A stretch of DNA of 39,112 nt from a virus (IMGVR_UViG_3300022752_000171:1-39112); one strand, 5' to 3'; positions 21,614 to 29,773 are shown, counted from the stretch's first letter. Notes: generated by a model from the sequence alone, not told the origin. Translations and numbers: made by a program.

Positions 21614-21921
21614 ACCCCGCGGGTGGGCCTCCCTGATTTCCGGCTCACCTGGACGCTCAATACCTAGGTGCGCGCAACCAAGCAGTTCAAAAGGCCTGGA
21701 CGCAATTGTGCGCACTAGCTATTGCGACTCGGCAGAAATGTCCGAGAGGGAGGTGTATACACAAAATCCGTTTTGTACGAAAAATTTGCGCAACACTCTC
21801 CCAATTCAACTCCTAGGCACTGCACGCCTGGACTCTTTTTCTCTAGTGCCTTGTCTCGGAACTACACGTATTTTTTCAGGTCATCGGTATAAACGATTCC
21901 TGGTACACAACCCTATAGGAT
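21614..21921. other. Structured non-coding region, ~300 bp
   Basis: No credible gene on either strand. It is much richer in GC than the flanks. CCTGGAC occurs three times (about 21650, 21697, 21829). Hairpins include GGCACT…AGTGCC (about 21817-21851), CTCGG…CCGAG (about 21729-21747) and ACAAAA-TCCG-TTTTGT (about 21761-21776). Possible origin, packaging region or structured RNA. Confidence 0.45.
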
Positions 21922-22191
21922 TTACTTACCAGAACCAGATCCAGCACGCATGCGTTTGGCTATGTGCGTATACCTACGTTTCAATCGCCATATGGCACGC
22001 ACATTCAATACTATGATACATGCACTCAATGCTATATGCGGTATATTGTCTATTAGCAGATCATACCATACCCATAACGCATCTCCTAGTATCCATACCA
22101 TTGCTGCTAATTGCAATCTTTGCTGGCTATTTAGCGCGTATCCCGTAAGGACTAGCGCGGTTGCCGTGAAACCTAATAGGTCTATGATCAT
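21922..22191 (-). CDS. Three-helix membrane protein, 89 aa
   Basis: Start taken at ATG 22191, 13 bases after the upstream stop. Hydrophobic segments: DLLGFTATALVLTGYAL, LAAMVWILGDALWVWYDLLI and IALSACIIVLNVRAIW. The layout (LGY.lNS…W..GD.LW..YD) resembles small PnuC/CBU_0592-like membrane proteins, but I cannot confirm transport function. Basic C-terminus. Confidence 0.65.
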   Translation of the reverse strand: MIIDLLGFTATALVLTGYALNSQQRLQLAAMVWILGDALWVWYDLLIDNIPHIALSACIIVLNVRAIWRLKRRYTHIAKRMRAGSGSGK

Positions 22192-22204
22192 AGTTGTTGT
22201 TGTT

Positions 22205-22501
22205 TTATTTGAAACGTGTACGCATTGACCATATGGCAATAAACAATGCTATTGTAATAGCAATTATGGTTATGAATACTACTTGAGTATTACTTATGGT
22301 TTCCGTTGCTTCTGATCCTCCGTTACATGCTGTATGCATACTATCACATGACATGGTATCGCATGGCATAGTATCACATACTAACGTGCCGTCCACAACT
22401 GTTGCGGTGTTAATGGCTCCTGCGGGAGTTATTGGGTGGTCTGCATATAACATGCATGACATAGCGCTAAACATTAGCGCGAGACTAATTGATTTTAACA
22501 T
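22205..22501 (-). CDS. Signal peptide protein with CDTM repeats and one membrane helix, 98 aa
   Basis: Signal peptide (1-20), then a periplasmic part with a small repeat CDTMPCDTMSCDSM (about 42-55), and a membrane helix VVFITIIAITIALFIAIW before a basic end. Four or more Cys in the periplasm may bind metal or form disulfides. Function unknown; it may work with its membrane neighbours. Confidence 0.65.
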   Translation of the reverse strand: MLKSISLALMFSAMSCMLYADHPITPAGAINTATVVDGTLVCDTMPCDTMSCDSMHTACNGGSEATETISNTQVVFITIIAITIALFIAIWSMRTRFK

Positions 22502-22508
22502 GATCTAT

Positions 22509-22775
22509 TTATTTGTTTTTGATTAATTTACTTAGTAAATGCATAGCGCGGTCCGTGATTCGTACAAGGCCCATATACATTAATGTTACGACAGGTGTCA
22601 ATATGAATAGCGGAGCTACTATTGGCCATAACATGCATATCATCAACATGGCTACAATATCCAACTGCAAGGTTTGTACCCGCATGGAGAAATTGTATAT
22701 TGTGCATATTGCAAAAGTTAACATAAAGCCGGCCATGTATACGGCTACGGGTGACCAATCACTTATTGTTTCCAT
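22509..22775 (-). CDS. Two- or three-helix membrane protein, 88 aa
   Basis: Hydrophobic segments VAVYMAGFMLTFAICTIY and IVAMLMICMLWPIVAPLFIL with continuation TPVVTLMYMGLV; basic C-terminus. Overlaps the end of the phosphoesterase gene by 17 bases. Function unknown. Confidence 0.65.
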   Translation of the reverse strand: METISDWSPVAVYMAGFMLTFAICTIYNFSMRVQTLQLDIVAMLMICMLWPIVAPLFILTPVVTLMYMGLVRITDRAMHLLSKLIKNK

Positions 22776-23508
22776 TTGGAAGTTGTTTAATTTGTATTGT
22801 ATATTTGTTGTTGTTTTCTTGTAATTGCAAATACTGCGCTATATGATCAAAGCAATCTATAAAATAGTATCGGCCGCCGGTGGCTTTGCCGGCATCGATC
22901 TGCTTGACGGCGGTATGGCCGACGATCTGGGTGTATTCTTTTTTTAGGCTCTTGGACGCACGCATTAAACTTCTGGGACGTATCCACAACGGAGTCTGCC
23001 ATGTGTCGTCGCCATATGGATCGCTATGGCCGTAGGCGGTATCGGCAAAGTTAAATGCTAAGGGCTTATAAGTCCAAAGGTCATTGACATAGTCTGCTAT
23101 TGGCTCGCCATCCCAACCATGATGTATTAACCATTCACGACTTATACCGGCGTGAGTAAATAGATATTTATCTAGTTGATATGCCATAGATAGATGATGT
23201 CTATTTTCGTTTATCACTCTGCTAATCTCCGGATACAGAGCCCGTTGAAAGCCGCTGCAGCTACACTTGCCTAGCAATTCTGGGAAGTAGTGATAGTCAT
23301 GATTACCAATCAACATGATAACTTCGCATTGCGGTGTTGCTTCTTTCCATGCAAGTATACTCTGGAAATTGTAGATTTGGTCCAACCCAGGTATATCAAA
23401 GCTATCAAAATAGTCTCCTATAAAGATAACTCGATCAGGCTGTTCCAAATCCACAATCTTTCTCCAGATATTGCGTCCATGGATATCACCAATGGCTATT
23501 GTTTTCAT
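22759..23508 (-). CDS. Calcineurin-like metallophosphoesterase
   Basis: 249 residues with the ordered motifs GDIHG (7-11), GDYFD (31-35), GNHD (68-71), THAG (118-121) and a late GHT. These bind two metal ions. It resembles PP1/ApaH-like serine/threonine phosphatases or dinucleotide hydrolases, as are found in many phages (lambda PP for example). The substrate may be phosphoprotein or nucleotide. Two bases separate it from the VWA gene upstream, so the two are co-expressed. Confidence 0.9.
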   Translation of the reverse strand: MKTIAIGDIHGRNIWRKIVDLEQPDRVIFIGDYFDSFDIPGLDQIYNFQSILAWKEATPQCEVIMLIGNHDYHYFPELLGKCSCSGFQRALYPEISRVINENRHHLSMAYQLDKYLFTHAGISREWLIHHGWDGEPIADYVNDLWTYKPLAFNFADTAYGHSDPYGDDTWQTPLWIRPRSLMRASKSLKKEYTQIVGHTAVKQIDAGKATGGRYYFIDCFDHIAQYLQLQENNNKYTIQIKQLPNGNNK

Positions 23509-23509
23509 A

Positions 23510-25618
23510 TTATGCTACTTCAAGAAATTTATTATTCATTGTACGGGCTACGGTAAAAATATCTTCGGTATTAACAAACTGCGCATCTCGGCCGTACATC
23601 TTTCGAAACAATCTTGTACTTCTAGTATCTCTAACATTGCCATCGGAATCTAACAGGTCGCCTATGAAATAGCTAATAACTTTGATATTACTGTTTAGCA
23701 TACGATTCACTTGCTTAGCCGTATGAGCCGCGGCATCTTCACCGGAATACTCAATATAGTTATATGATGATCCTACACGTTCTGAATAGGCAGGTTCACC
23801 ATCACTAAAATTAAGGAAGAATGAATCCTTACCGTTACTATCCTTAATGACAAGATCCATAATGGCATCGAAACATAGTCCTTCGGGAGTTGCTCCTGAT
23901 GTCTGCATATGCGCCAATGACCATCGTAATGATCCAATGTTCTGCTTACGACTATCATATGCAACTACTATGATAGGGCTACCATTACCTCTACTGCTAC
24001 CTACACTGCCTGTACTTCGAAAGCTAATCACACAGTCTAGATTACCAGCTAATTTACATGCCTTAGCTATAGCTGCGGCAGCTTCTAATGCCTTACGGAA
24101 CTTATCACCGTACATAGAACCACTATTGTCGATAGATATATGGATAATACCATCGCGATAACTAAATGTCTCTACTTTACTAAAAATAGATTCATTGTCA
24201 TATCCAGCTGATGCTATCATACGTTTATCTATTCGGCCAGACCTTAGTCGATTAAATACCGTCGACCTGGATTCAGCACGTAACTTAAGCTTCTTACCTA
24301 AGGTTGTACCTTTACGTAACCCGGAATCGATTGCTTCTAGCTGTCTATTGTCATGATAATTATGCCACATTTCACAGCTGACATTTTCGACTAAGTTTCT
24401 TGTTAATTTAGATACAACCGTAGTCTTTACCTTTTGACCATTGTACATAACATCTACACTTTCAACTCCGCCTTCAAGTAACGATTCTAACTGTTCACTT
24501 AGCTTTTTGCTAACTTTTTTCTTTTTAGATTCGCCCTTAGTCATCATCTTCTGATCTTGAATTTTCTTATCCAACGACTGTTTATCCTTGTCTGATAATT
24601 TATTCTTGCCACCTGAAGCTGGATCAGACTGTTTCGGAGATGTATCATCGGCAAGATCATGATTGTCTAGTTCTGGACCATTACCTTGACCGCCTGGATT
24701 AATTTCATTAATATCAGGATCCGGAGCTGCAGGTGTATTTGATTGCGGCTTGGACTCATTAACCGACTTGCGTATTAATGCTATAACTTCTAATGCTAAT
24801 GCCGTGGCATCTTGCGTTGACTTAAGTCGGTTGATATTCTTGAGATCTATTAGATCTGATATTTGTTGTAAGCAATTCAACGCCTTAAGGTCACTATTAG
24901 GATTCATTATATTCAAGATACGAAACACATACGAATCCCAATTTTCTTCACGATATTCATCGGACCGTAGACCTTTATCTATTAGCTTGTTATTGAAATA
25001 TCTATCATACAAAGCTTCATAGTAAGGTCGATATCCGGGCGCCGTCCTTTTTATAAAGTCATCTATACGTCTATCTTCAATGATATTGAACATATCCTTA
25101 AGACGTCCCTTACTCAACCATTCGTTGATGTCATGCCACTCTTTACACATATCTATCCGTTCCTGAGTCCAAAACTCAGTACCTGCAACCTCTGTCATCT
25201 TTAAAAACTTCTCTATTGCACTATCATCATAGTCACCGGAACCAATATATGCCAATCCATTATTGATATACTCAATATTCTGTTTAAGAAAATTGAAATC
25301 GGTAAGTATACAATGCGATCCTTCATGAAGGGCTAACCCAACCTGACTATCTCTTTCTGAGAGCTTTGTTGATGCAGATATAGTAACCTCTTTACCGTTA
25401 GTATATGAATCATTTCCTGTACTGTATCTTACTGGTATATCTTTACCGGCAACGATACGAACAAAGTTAGCTACTGCCCTACGATATGAAGCCATCTCCA
25501 TTAGATCCGGGCCGACGGGGCCATCTGACTCGTCATCGTCTAACCATTCTTTAGAATCATAGTAATCATCTAACCAAAAGTCAGACGCGTATAGTTTGGA
25601 ATTATTCTTTTTACTCAT
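23510..25618 (-). CDS. CobT-like protein: zinc-binding HExxH segment plus VWA domain
   Basis: 702 residues from ATG at 25618 (an in-frame start at 25636 lies inside the promoter block). HEGSH at 98-102 and NIIEDRRID at about 178-186 form a metallopeptidase-like site. Residues 290-375 are a charged linker. A C-terminal VWA domain has the MIDAS motif DNSGS (497-501). This two-part layout is that of CobT-type proteins, partners of a MoxR/CobS ATPase, which is the next gene upstream. Such pairs insert metals or remodel proteins. The phage target is unknown; no cobalamin gene is nearby. Confidence 0.85.
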   Translation of the reverse strand: MSKKNNSKLYASDFWLDDYYDSKEWLDDDESDGPVGPDLMEMASYRRAVANFVRIVAGKDIPVRYSTGNDSYTNGKEVTISASTKLSERDSQVGLALHEGSHCILTDFNFLKQNIEYINNGLAYIGSGDYDDSAIEKFLKMTEVAGTEFWTQERIDMCKEWHDINEWLSKGRLKDMFNIIEDRRIDDFIKRTAPGYRPYYEALYDRYFNNKLIDKGLRSDEYREENWDSYVFRILNIMNPNSDLKALNCLQQISDLIDLKNINRLKSTQDATALALEVIALIRKSVNESKPQSNTPAAPDPDINEINPGGQGNGPELDNHDLADDTSPKQSDPASGGKNKLSDKDKQSLDKKIQDQKMMTKGESKKKKVSKKLSEQLESLLEGGVESVDVMYNGQKVKTTVVSKLTRNLVENVSCEMWHNYHDNRQLEAIDSGLRKGTTLGKKLKLRAESRSTVFNRLRSGRIDKRMIASAGYDNESIFSKVETFSYRDGIIHISIDNSGSMYGDKFRKALEAAAAIAKACKLAGNLDCVISFRSTGSVGSSRGNGSPIIVVAYDSRKQNIGSLRWSLAHMQTSGATPEGLCFDAIMDLVIKDSNGKDSFFLNFSDGEPAYSERVGSSYNYIEYSGEDAAAHTAKQVNRMLNSNIKVISYFIGDLLDSDGNVRDTRSTRLFRKMYGRDAQFVNTEDIFTVARTMNNKFLEVA

Positions 25619-25665
25619 ACTTAATATTAATAACAATTGTTGTCAAATCCTAATGCTTTTTAAGC
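25619..25665 (-). promoter_or_regulatory. Variant early-type promoter block before the VWA gene
   Basis: Coding strand GCATTAGGATTTGACAAC, then TTGTTATTAATATTAAGTATG, where the last ATG is the start codon. No 27-bp palindromes accompany this copy. Confidence 0.5.
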
Positions 25666-25687
25666 TTTTTTTTACTACTAACTAGTC

Positions 25688-25729
25688 AGGATATTCAGGC
25701 CGGCACCGGGTTGCGCCGGCCTATATCCT
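25688..25729 (-). terminator. Strong GC-rich hairpin between the MoxR and VWA genes
   Basis: AGGATAT…ATATCCT and GGCCGGC…GCCGGCC stack into one long stem around a 10-base loop. No T-run follows on the minus strand, so it may be a processing or stabilising structure instead of an intrinsic terminator. Confidence 0.55.
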
Positions 25730-25760
25730 ATATATAACACATCTACAAACTACTCAATTC

Positions 25761-26957
25761 TTAAAATGATATCTCTTGTGATGCAGTCTCTTCTGTGTCT
25801 ACTGGCTGTTCCTGTATCTGATTGATATCATATTTCTGAATCAATTGCTTGATATAGGTACGTTCAGAATCTAAACCACCGGACTTATCATAGAAAGGAT
25901 AAATACATACTTCGGCAGCTTCTGAAAGATTAAATCCGTCAGCAATTAGACCAGCCATCTCAACACATACACGTGTACTAACCGCGGTACTAACCCTAGG
26001 ATTATCAGACATGGATTCCATCCTGGTAGTCGCTGCTATTTCAGCAATAATATCGGCCGACTTGCTTGCCAATGTCGGATGTTTTGCTCGTAACAACGCA
26101 CTCTCCTGCTCTCGACTTAATATATCCATCTCAAGTATCACAAATCTATCTAACAATGCTCGGTCCATGGCCCTAGTAGATGTATATTCGCTACCAATAT
26201 TGGCAGTGGCTACAAATGTAACACCTGCTGCTACCGGAATAGTTAGCGTATCTTTATGCTCATCTAAGCGAAGATATCTTTGGCCTTGATCTAACACTGT
26301 CATAAGAATGTTCCATGCCTCCGGATGTGCCCTTGACAGCTCATCTAATAGAATAACGGCATCAGGTGTCTGAATAGCTTTAACGAATACCGACTCACTA
26401 AATATAGTACCGGTATCTTTTGCGAAATGGGTGTTACCAATCAAAGTACCTCGCGGGTCTTGGGTAGCTCCTAAATTGAAATAGAAAAATGGCCTATCCA
26501 ATGCCTTAACCAAAGACTGAGCAGCTAATGTCTTACCCGTACCAGCTGGCCCAGTCATCATAATGTTCTTACCACGTAAAGCCGATCGTACCAGATATTT
26601 CCATTTCAGGTCACTCATGACCAAATCTTTAGGTCTAATGTCAACGGCTTGTCGATGTATAAAGCCAACTACAGGGTCAGCATCTGCCATTTGTTCAACA
26701 ACTTCTGACGTAGCTGCAAATGACTGATTAACATCAACAGACATAACATGCCGTTCCTTGCGATAGCATCGGCCGCTTTCAGTATCAATCATGATACACT
26801 GGTCATTGGCTATAGCTTTTCGGGCCATAATATCTCGCACCAAATCATAAGGATGCTTCTCGGAATCGATCTGCACACCCTTCGGGTCTTGTAATACCCA
26901 GCCTTCTCCATCCGGTGCTGTAACGGGAAGGACATAGAAATACTTCTGTTTGTTCAT
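25761..26957 (-). CDS. MoxR/CobS-like AAA+ ATPase
   Basis: 398 residues. Walker A GPAGTGKT (136-143), Walker B VILLDE (201-206), sensor 1 ATAN (250-253) and arginine finger in LLDRF (269-273). The QDPRGTLIG insert and SRAHPEAWNILMTVLD are typical of the MoxR/CobS clade. The N-terminal 100 residues are a separate, unassigned domain. It pairs with the VWA gene downstream, forming a MoxR-VWA chaperone or chelatase-like module. CobS-like genes are known in T4-like cyanophages. Confidence 0.9.
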   Translation of the reverse strand: MNKQKYFYVLPVTAPDGEGWVLQDPKGVQIDSEKHPYDLVRDIMARKAIANDQCIMIDTESGRCYRKERHVMSVDVNQSFAATSEVVEQMADADPVVGFIHRQAVDIRPKDLVMSDLKWKYLVRSALRGKNIMMTGPAGTGKTLAAQSLVKALDRPFFYFNLGATQDPRGTLIGNTHFAKDTGTIFSESVFVKAIQTPDAVILLDELSRAHPEAWNILMTVLDQGQRYLRLDEHKDTLTIPVAAGVTFVATANIGSEYTSTRAMDRALLDRFVILEMDILSREQESALLRAKHPTLASKSADIIAEIAATTRMESMSDNPRVSTAVSTRVCVEMAGLIADGFNLSEAAEVCIYPFYDKSGGLDSERTYIKQLIQKYDINQIQEQPVDTEETASQEISF

Positions 26958-26997
26958 AGATGATATTTGATTTATATATTATACGTTCTGATTCAAA

Positions 26998-27237
26998 TTA
27001 GGCTTTCTTAACCAAAGCAACCCACTTACCGTCTACAATCTTATGCGGAATGCCGTTTCGCATAACAATAGATGGATACACTGGTGGAGGACAACTTAAG
27101 GCCTTGAATCGACCTGGCACCTTACGAAGTACACCATCGACTTCAATCTTGCCAGCGACTCCCTTAAGGGCCTTACTAGCGGTAAAATTCATTTTCTTCA
27201 AAGCTCCCTCGGGAGTAACGGTTTGGACTTTTTTCAT
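26998..27237 (-). CDS. Small basic protein, 79 aa
   Basis: Lys- and Val-rich: starts MKKVQTVTPEGALKKMNFTA and ends HKIVDGKWVALVKKA. Family unknown. It sits directly behind the promoter with three operator units, the densest control region of the window, so it may be an early host-takeover protein; this is inference. Confidence 0.7.
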   Translation of the reverse strand: MKKVQTVTPEGALKKMNFTASKALKGVAGKIEVDGVLRKVPGRFKALSCPPPVYPSIVMRNGIPHKIVDGKWVALVKKA

Positions 27238-27239
27238 AT

Positions 27240-27292
27240 CTTATTTCTTTAATCTATACTTAATAATAAGGTCAAAACCGTACGAATCCAAA
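27240..27292 (-). promoter_or_regulatory. Conserved early-type promoter block
   Basis: Coding strand GGATTCGTACGGTTTTGACC, then TTATTATTAAGTATAGATT and AAAGAAATAAGATATG. Two GTTGAAAAAA tracts lie just upstream (27293-27320). Confidence 0.7.
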
Positions 27293-27321
27293 TCTTTTTT
27301 CAACTTTTTTCAACTTTTTTT

Positions 27322-27439
27322 GTAACTCATTGAAAATCAAGGGGTTACAAAGCAACTTTTTTGTAACTCATTGATAATCAAGTGGTTACAAATATCAATA
27401 GAATATAAATCTATAACTCCTTGATTATCAATAGGTTAC
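27322..27439. repeat. Three palindromic operator-like units
   Basis: Units at 27322-27348, 27363-27389 and about 27412-27439. The first two are exactly 41 bp apart, the third about 50 bp further. All have GTAAC/GTTAC (or TAAC) ends and a TTGA…TCAA core. Confidence 0.8.
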
Positions 27440-27440
27440 A

Positions 27441-27466
27441 AAAAAAGCCCCACGTTAGGGGCTTTT
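27441..27466 (-). terminator. Intrinsic terminator after the HEYTH protease gene
   Basis: On the minus strand AGCCCC-TAACGT-GGGGCT followed by TTTTTTT. It ends the transcript of the 27506-27925 gene and insulates the operator region that follows. Confidence 0.85.
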
Positions 27467-27505
27467 CTCGATAGATAAAGATTAGGCATCTGCCTAAGAA
27501 TCGGG

Positions 27506-27925
27506 TTAAGATAACCCCCGATGTTTTTTATATGCATGCCAAACATGCTTGTAATAGACTTCGTTAGCTCTGGCTGCTACTTCATGTGGATTGAACTCAT
27601 AACCGAATAGTCGGTTGTATGATGCATATCGAGTCTTGACGGGCTGTAATGAATGCGTATATTCATGTAAGAACGTCTTAAGAAACTGCTTGATATGATG
27701 ACTACGGCTAGCATTGATCATGATACGATTGTTTTCATGATGATACCAGCCGTAGTACATCCCATCGAAGTCATCGTCGTCCGGCCATACTACGCGTACA
27801 GATAATTTATCTTCATGACGCTTTTCACCGAAACATGCAACACACCACATTTTTGCAAACCGAACTAGGTCATTTCGCTGAGCGACACTCAGCTTAGCTA
27901 AAGGTGTATGCAACGATAATTTCAT
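27506..27925 (-). CDS. SprT-like zinc metalloprotease
   Basis: 139 residues with FLHEYTHSLQ (HExxH) and, 20 residues later, NPHEVAARANE, which supplies the third ligand. The aromatic start MWCVACFGEK includes a Cys pair. Size and layout fit the SprT/minigluzincin group. In phages such proteases may degrade host or DNA-bound proteins. It follows the 122-aa gene by four bases and precedes a terminator. Confidence 0.75.
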   Translation of the reverse strand: MKLSLHTPLAKLSVAQRNDLVRFAKMWCVACFGEKRHEDKLSVRVVWPDDDDFDGMYYGWYHHENNRIMINASRSHHIKQFLKTFLHEYTHSLQPVKTRYASYNRLFGYEFNPHEVAARANEVYYKHVWHAYKKHRGLS

Positions 27926-27929
27926 TCAA

Positions 27930-28298
27930 TTACTTTTTAGGTTTACGAATTTGTTTTGACTCTACTTTCTTAGTGATAAGCCTCATCGACATCATACGGC
28001 GATATGGCAAACTCTGTGATGGAGCTAGTTCACAACGAACTTGTACACCTTGGGCTTCCAATACCGGCGCAATAGTGTCTACATATTGCTTGATCTCAAT
28101 TGCCTTAGTCAAATCCTTTGGACTAATTTCATACCACTTGTAGCGCCAAGTCTTGTTAGGCTTAGATTGCCCACGTACATAACCTGACTCACTATAGGTA
28201 CGAGTGGACTCAAGAGTACCAAATGTATCCTTAATAGTTTGACGGATTGATTTGTTGACGGCATACGCCCCGTCTGGCTTTACATTAAAAGTTACCAT
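27930..28298 (-). CDS. Unknown basic protein, 122 aa
   Basis: KSIRQTIKDTFGTLESTRTY and MMSMRLITKKVESKQIRKPKK; the C-terminus is strongly basic. Family unknown. Downstream of tRNA-Glu. Confidence 0.65.
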   Translation of the reverse strand: MVTFNVKPDGAYAVNKSIRQTIKDTFGTLESTRTYSESGYVRGQSKPNKTWRYKWYEISPKDLTKAIEIKQYVDTIAPVLEAQGVQVRCELAPSQSLPYRRMMSMRLITKKVESKQIRKPKK

Positions 28299-28314
28299 AG
28301 ATATATAAATTTAG

Positions 28315-28386
28315 TAGTCGGTAGGGGATTCGAACCCCTATGACAAGAATGAAAATCTTGTATCCTAACCCTTAGATGAACCGACC
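28315..28386 (-). tRNA. tRNA-Glu (anticodon TTC)
   Basis: A complete 72-base cloverleaf: acceptor GGTCGGT/ACCGACT (G-T at the first pair), D-arm with AAGGGTTA, anticodon arm ACAAGA-TTTTCAT-TCTTGT with anticodon TTC (28351-28353), and T-arm AGGGG-TTCGAAT-CCCCT. CCA is not encoded. Confidence 0.95.
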
Positions 28387-28452
28387 ATTATAGGCTTCTA
28401 AACCCTACCCGCTTTGTGGGATAAGTAAACTCTGCCTAAGTTGTTTTTAGTA

Positions 28453-28557
28453 TCAATCGATTACGGACGAGATAAAACAAATTGTCCATAGCACTCCGTA
28501 CATTACAACAAAGCCTGCTACTACAGCGGCAAGAGCTCGTAGATCTTTTCTATTCAT
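28453..28557 (-). CDS. Tiny membrane protein, 34 aa
   Basis: ATG at 28557, TGA at 28453: MNRKDLRALAAVVAGFVVMY, then a hydrophobic remainder (GVLWTICFISSVID). One membrane helix with a positive N-terminus. Family unknown; kept because it fills the gap exactly between the 57-aa gene and tRNA-Glu. Confidence 0.5.
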   Translation of the reverse strand: MNRKDLRALAAVVAGFVVMYGVLWTICFISSVID

Positions 28558-28567
28558 GCGTTTATGA

Positions 28568-28741
28568 TTAATGAGTTAAACCTTGCAATTTAAGCGACTT
28601 GCTCAGCTTCCTGGTATTCAGGATCTTCTCATATGCCATGGCATTGGCCGCGGCACAATCTAGGCCAAGCACATTATAACAAAATTCAAATTGGGCTCGG
28701 TAGATAACCTGCTCCGTTGAAGTCAATTGGATTTTTTTCAT
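28568..28741 (-). CDS. Small protein, 57 aa
   Basis: ATG at 28741 directly behind the promoter block; TAA at 28568. Begins MKKIQLTSTEQVIYRAQFEF; continues with two Cys and an Ala-rich helix (GLDCAAANAMAYEKIL). Family unknown, probably early. Confidence 0.65.
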   Translation of the reverse strand: MKKIQLTSTEQVIYRAQFEFCYNVLGLDCAAANAMAYEKILNTRKLSKSLKLQGLTH

Positions 28742-28743
28742 AT

Positions 28744-28796
28744 CTTATTTCTTTAATCTATACTTAATAATAAGTACAAAATCGTACGAATCCAAA
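28744..28796 (-). promoter_or_regulatory. Conserved early-type promoter block
   Basis: Coding strand GGATTCGTACGATTTTGTAC, then TTATTATTAAGTATAGATT. Here TACTTA-ATAA-TAAGTA is a perfect dyad. Confidence 0.7.
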
Positions 28797-28825
28797 TCTT
28801 TTTTCAACTTTTTTCAACTTTTTTT

Positions 28826-28893
28826 GTAACCACTTGGTTTTCAATGAGTTAGTGCACAACATTTTTGTAACCCCTTGATTTTCAATGAGTTAT
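28826..28893. repeat. Two palindromic operator-like units, 41 bp apart
   Basis: Units 28826-28852 and 28867-28893, in the orientation GTAACC(A/C)CTTG…TCAATGAGTTA. The DNA from 28894 to 28996 shows no gene. Confidence 0.75.
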
Positions 28894-28996
28894 AGATTTT
28901 GTATAGTTTTGAATAGACAACGATATACTAGACCTGCCATGTTATGGGTCTTTGACCTAGCTATGAATTGTAAAGTTCAATAATACTAAGTATATA

Positions 28997-29218
28997 CTAG
29001 TTCCAAATATAGTTTAAGTCCTTTCGTCGTTCTCTAAAATTCTCGAGTACGGCATGCAGTACTGTTATTCGGTTACCTAGATATTCACGCTCATCTTGGT
29101 CATATGATACGCTAAAAGCTTCTACTGTCATTTCTATACCGTCTTCAATTTCCTGTATGATGCGGTCGACTGCATATAGCTCTGCAAGTCCAGAGATCTG
29201 ATCATTTATAAATTCCAT
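28997..29218 (-). CDS. Unknown helical protein, 73 aa
   Basis: Acidic N-terminal helix (YAVDRIIQEIEDGIEMTVEA) and a C-terminal helix (NRITVLHAVLENFRERRKDL). Likely coiled coil or helical hairpin. Family unknown. Confidence 0.65.
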   Translation of the reverse strand: MEFINDQISGLAELYAVDRIIQEIEDGIEMTVEAFSVSYDQDEREYLGNRITVLHAVLENFRERRKDLNYIWN

Positions 29219-29239
29219 ATGAATATGTTTTAAATTTAC

Positions 29240-29262
29240 AACCTTAAGGCGATTAGGGTTAT
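29240..29262. repeat. Inverted repeat, left copy, flanking hsp20
   Basis: ACCTTAAGGCGAT…GGTTAT; its inverted partner is at 29728-29753. About 18 of 22 bases agree. Confidence 0.5.
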
Positions 29263-29678
29263 TATGCGATTGCTAATTTTTTAGGTTTAGCCTGTTCAGC
29301 GAACGGGATCGATATTAATAGCAAGCCATTACTCATTTCGGCAGCCGCTAAGCTTATATCAAATCTCGATGCTATTTTGTAACCTAAATCGAACGATCGA
29401 CGTACAATGGCGCGTTGTAGCCAAGTACGTGATTCGTTGTTAGACTCACTTGATACTTTGCGATAAGAAATTTTCAAAATATCACCCTCAATGTCTATTT
29501 GTACATCCTCTTTAGACAATCCGGTACAAGCAACTTCTAGATGAAGTCCGGTACTATCCTCGTAAATGTCTACAGGGTGGGGTGATTTGGTTTCGGATAT
29601 TGGAAAGAATTTACCATCCGATTCGAAAAAGTTTTTGACAAGAATGTCAAACGGTGTTTCATAAAATCTAATACTCAT
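29262..29678 (-). CDS. Small heat-shock protein (Hsp20/alpha-crystallin)
   Basis: 138 residues: short N-terminal arm, then the alpha-crystallin domain (about 33-130) with DIYEDSTGLHLEVACTGLS, KEDVQIDIEGDILKISYRK and NGLLLISIPF. These are ATP-independent holdases. Hsp20 genes are frequent in T4-like phages, where they may help folding of abundant head and tail proteins. A strong GGAGGTAAAT lies just before the ATG. Inverted repeats flank the gene. Confidence 0.93.
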   Translation of the reverse strand: MSIRFYETPFDILVKNFFESDGKFFPISETKSPHPVDIYEDSTGLHLEVACTGLSKEDVQIDIEGDILKISYRKVSSESNNESRTWLQRAIVRRSFDLGYKIASRFDISLAAAEMSNGLLLISIPFAEQAKPKKLAIA

Positions 29679-29727
29679 AAATTTACCTCCTAAGATAGTT
29701 TATTTTTATTGAAATAATTTGTTAGCT

Positions 29728-29753
29728 ATAACCTGTTATCGCCCTAAGGTCGT
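29728..29753. repeat. Inverted repeat, right copy, flanking hsp20
   Basis: Reads ATAACCTGTTATCGCCCTAA then GGTCGT. Its reverse complement aligns with 29240-29262. Confidence 0.5.
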
Positions 29754-29773
29754 AATAGTTTACAAATTAATTT

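Noticed and set aside
21708-22016. 102-aa open frame on the plus strand
   Set aside because: It would be the only plus-strand gene, has no ribosome binding site, overlaps the membrane-protein gene and shows no protein-like pattern.
22528-22758. 76-aa minus-strand frame
   Set aside because: Out-of-frame shadow of the 88-aa membrane protein, which has a coherent hydrophobic pattern.
23510-26957. Cobalamin biosynthesis (cobS/cobT) function
   Set aside because: Sequence layout supports the MoxR-VWA class, but there is no CobN or other cobalamin gene, so I gave no pathway or gene symbol.
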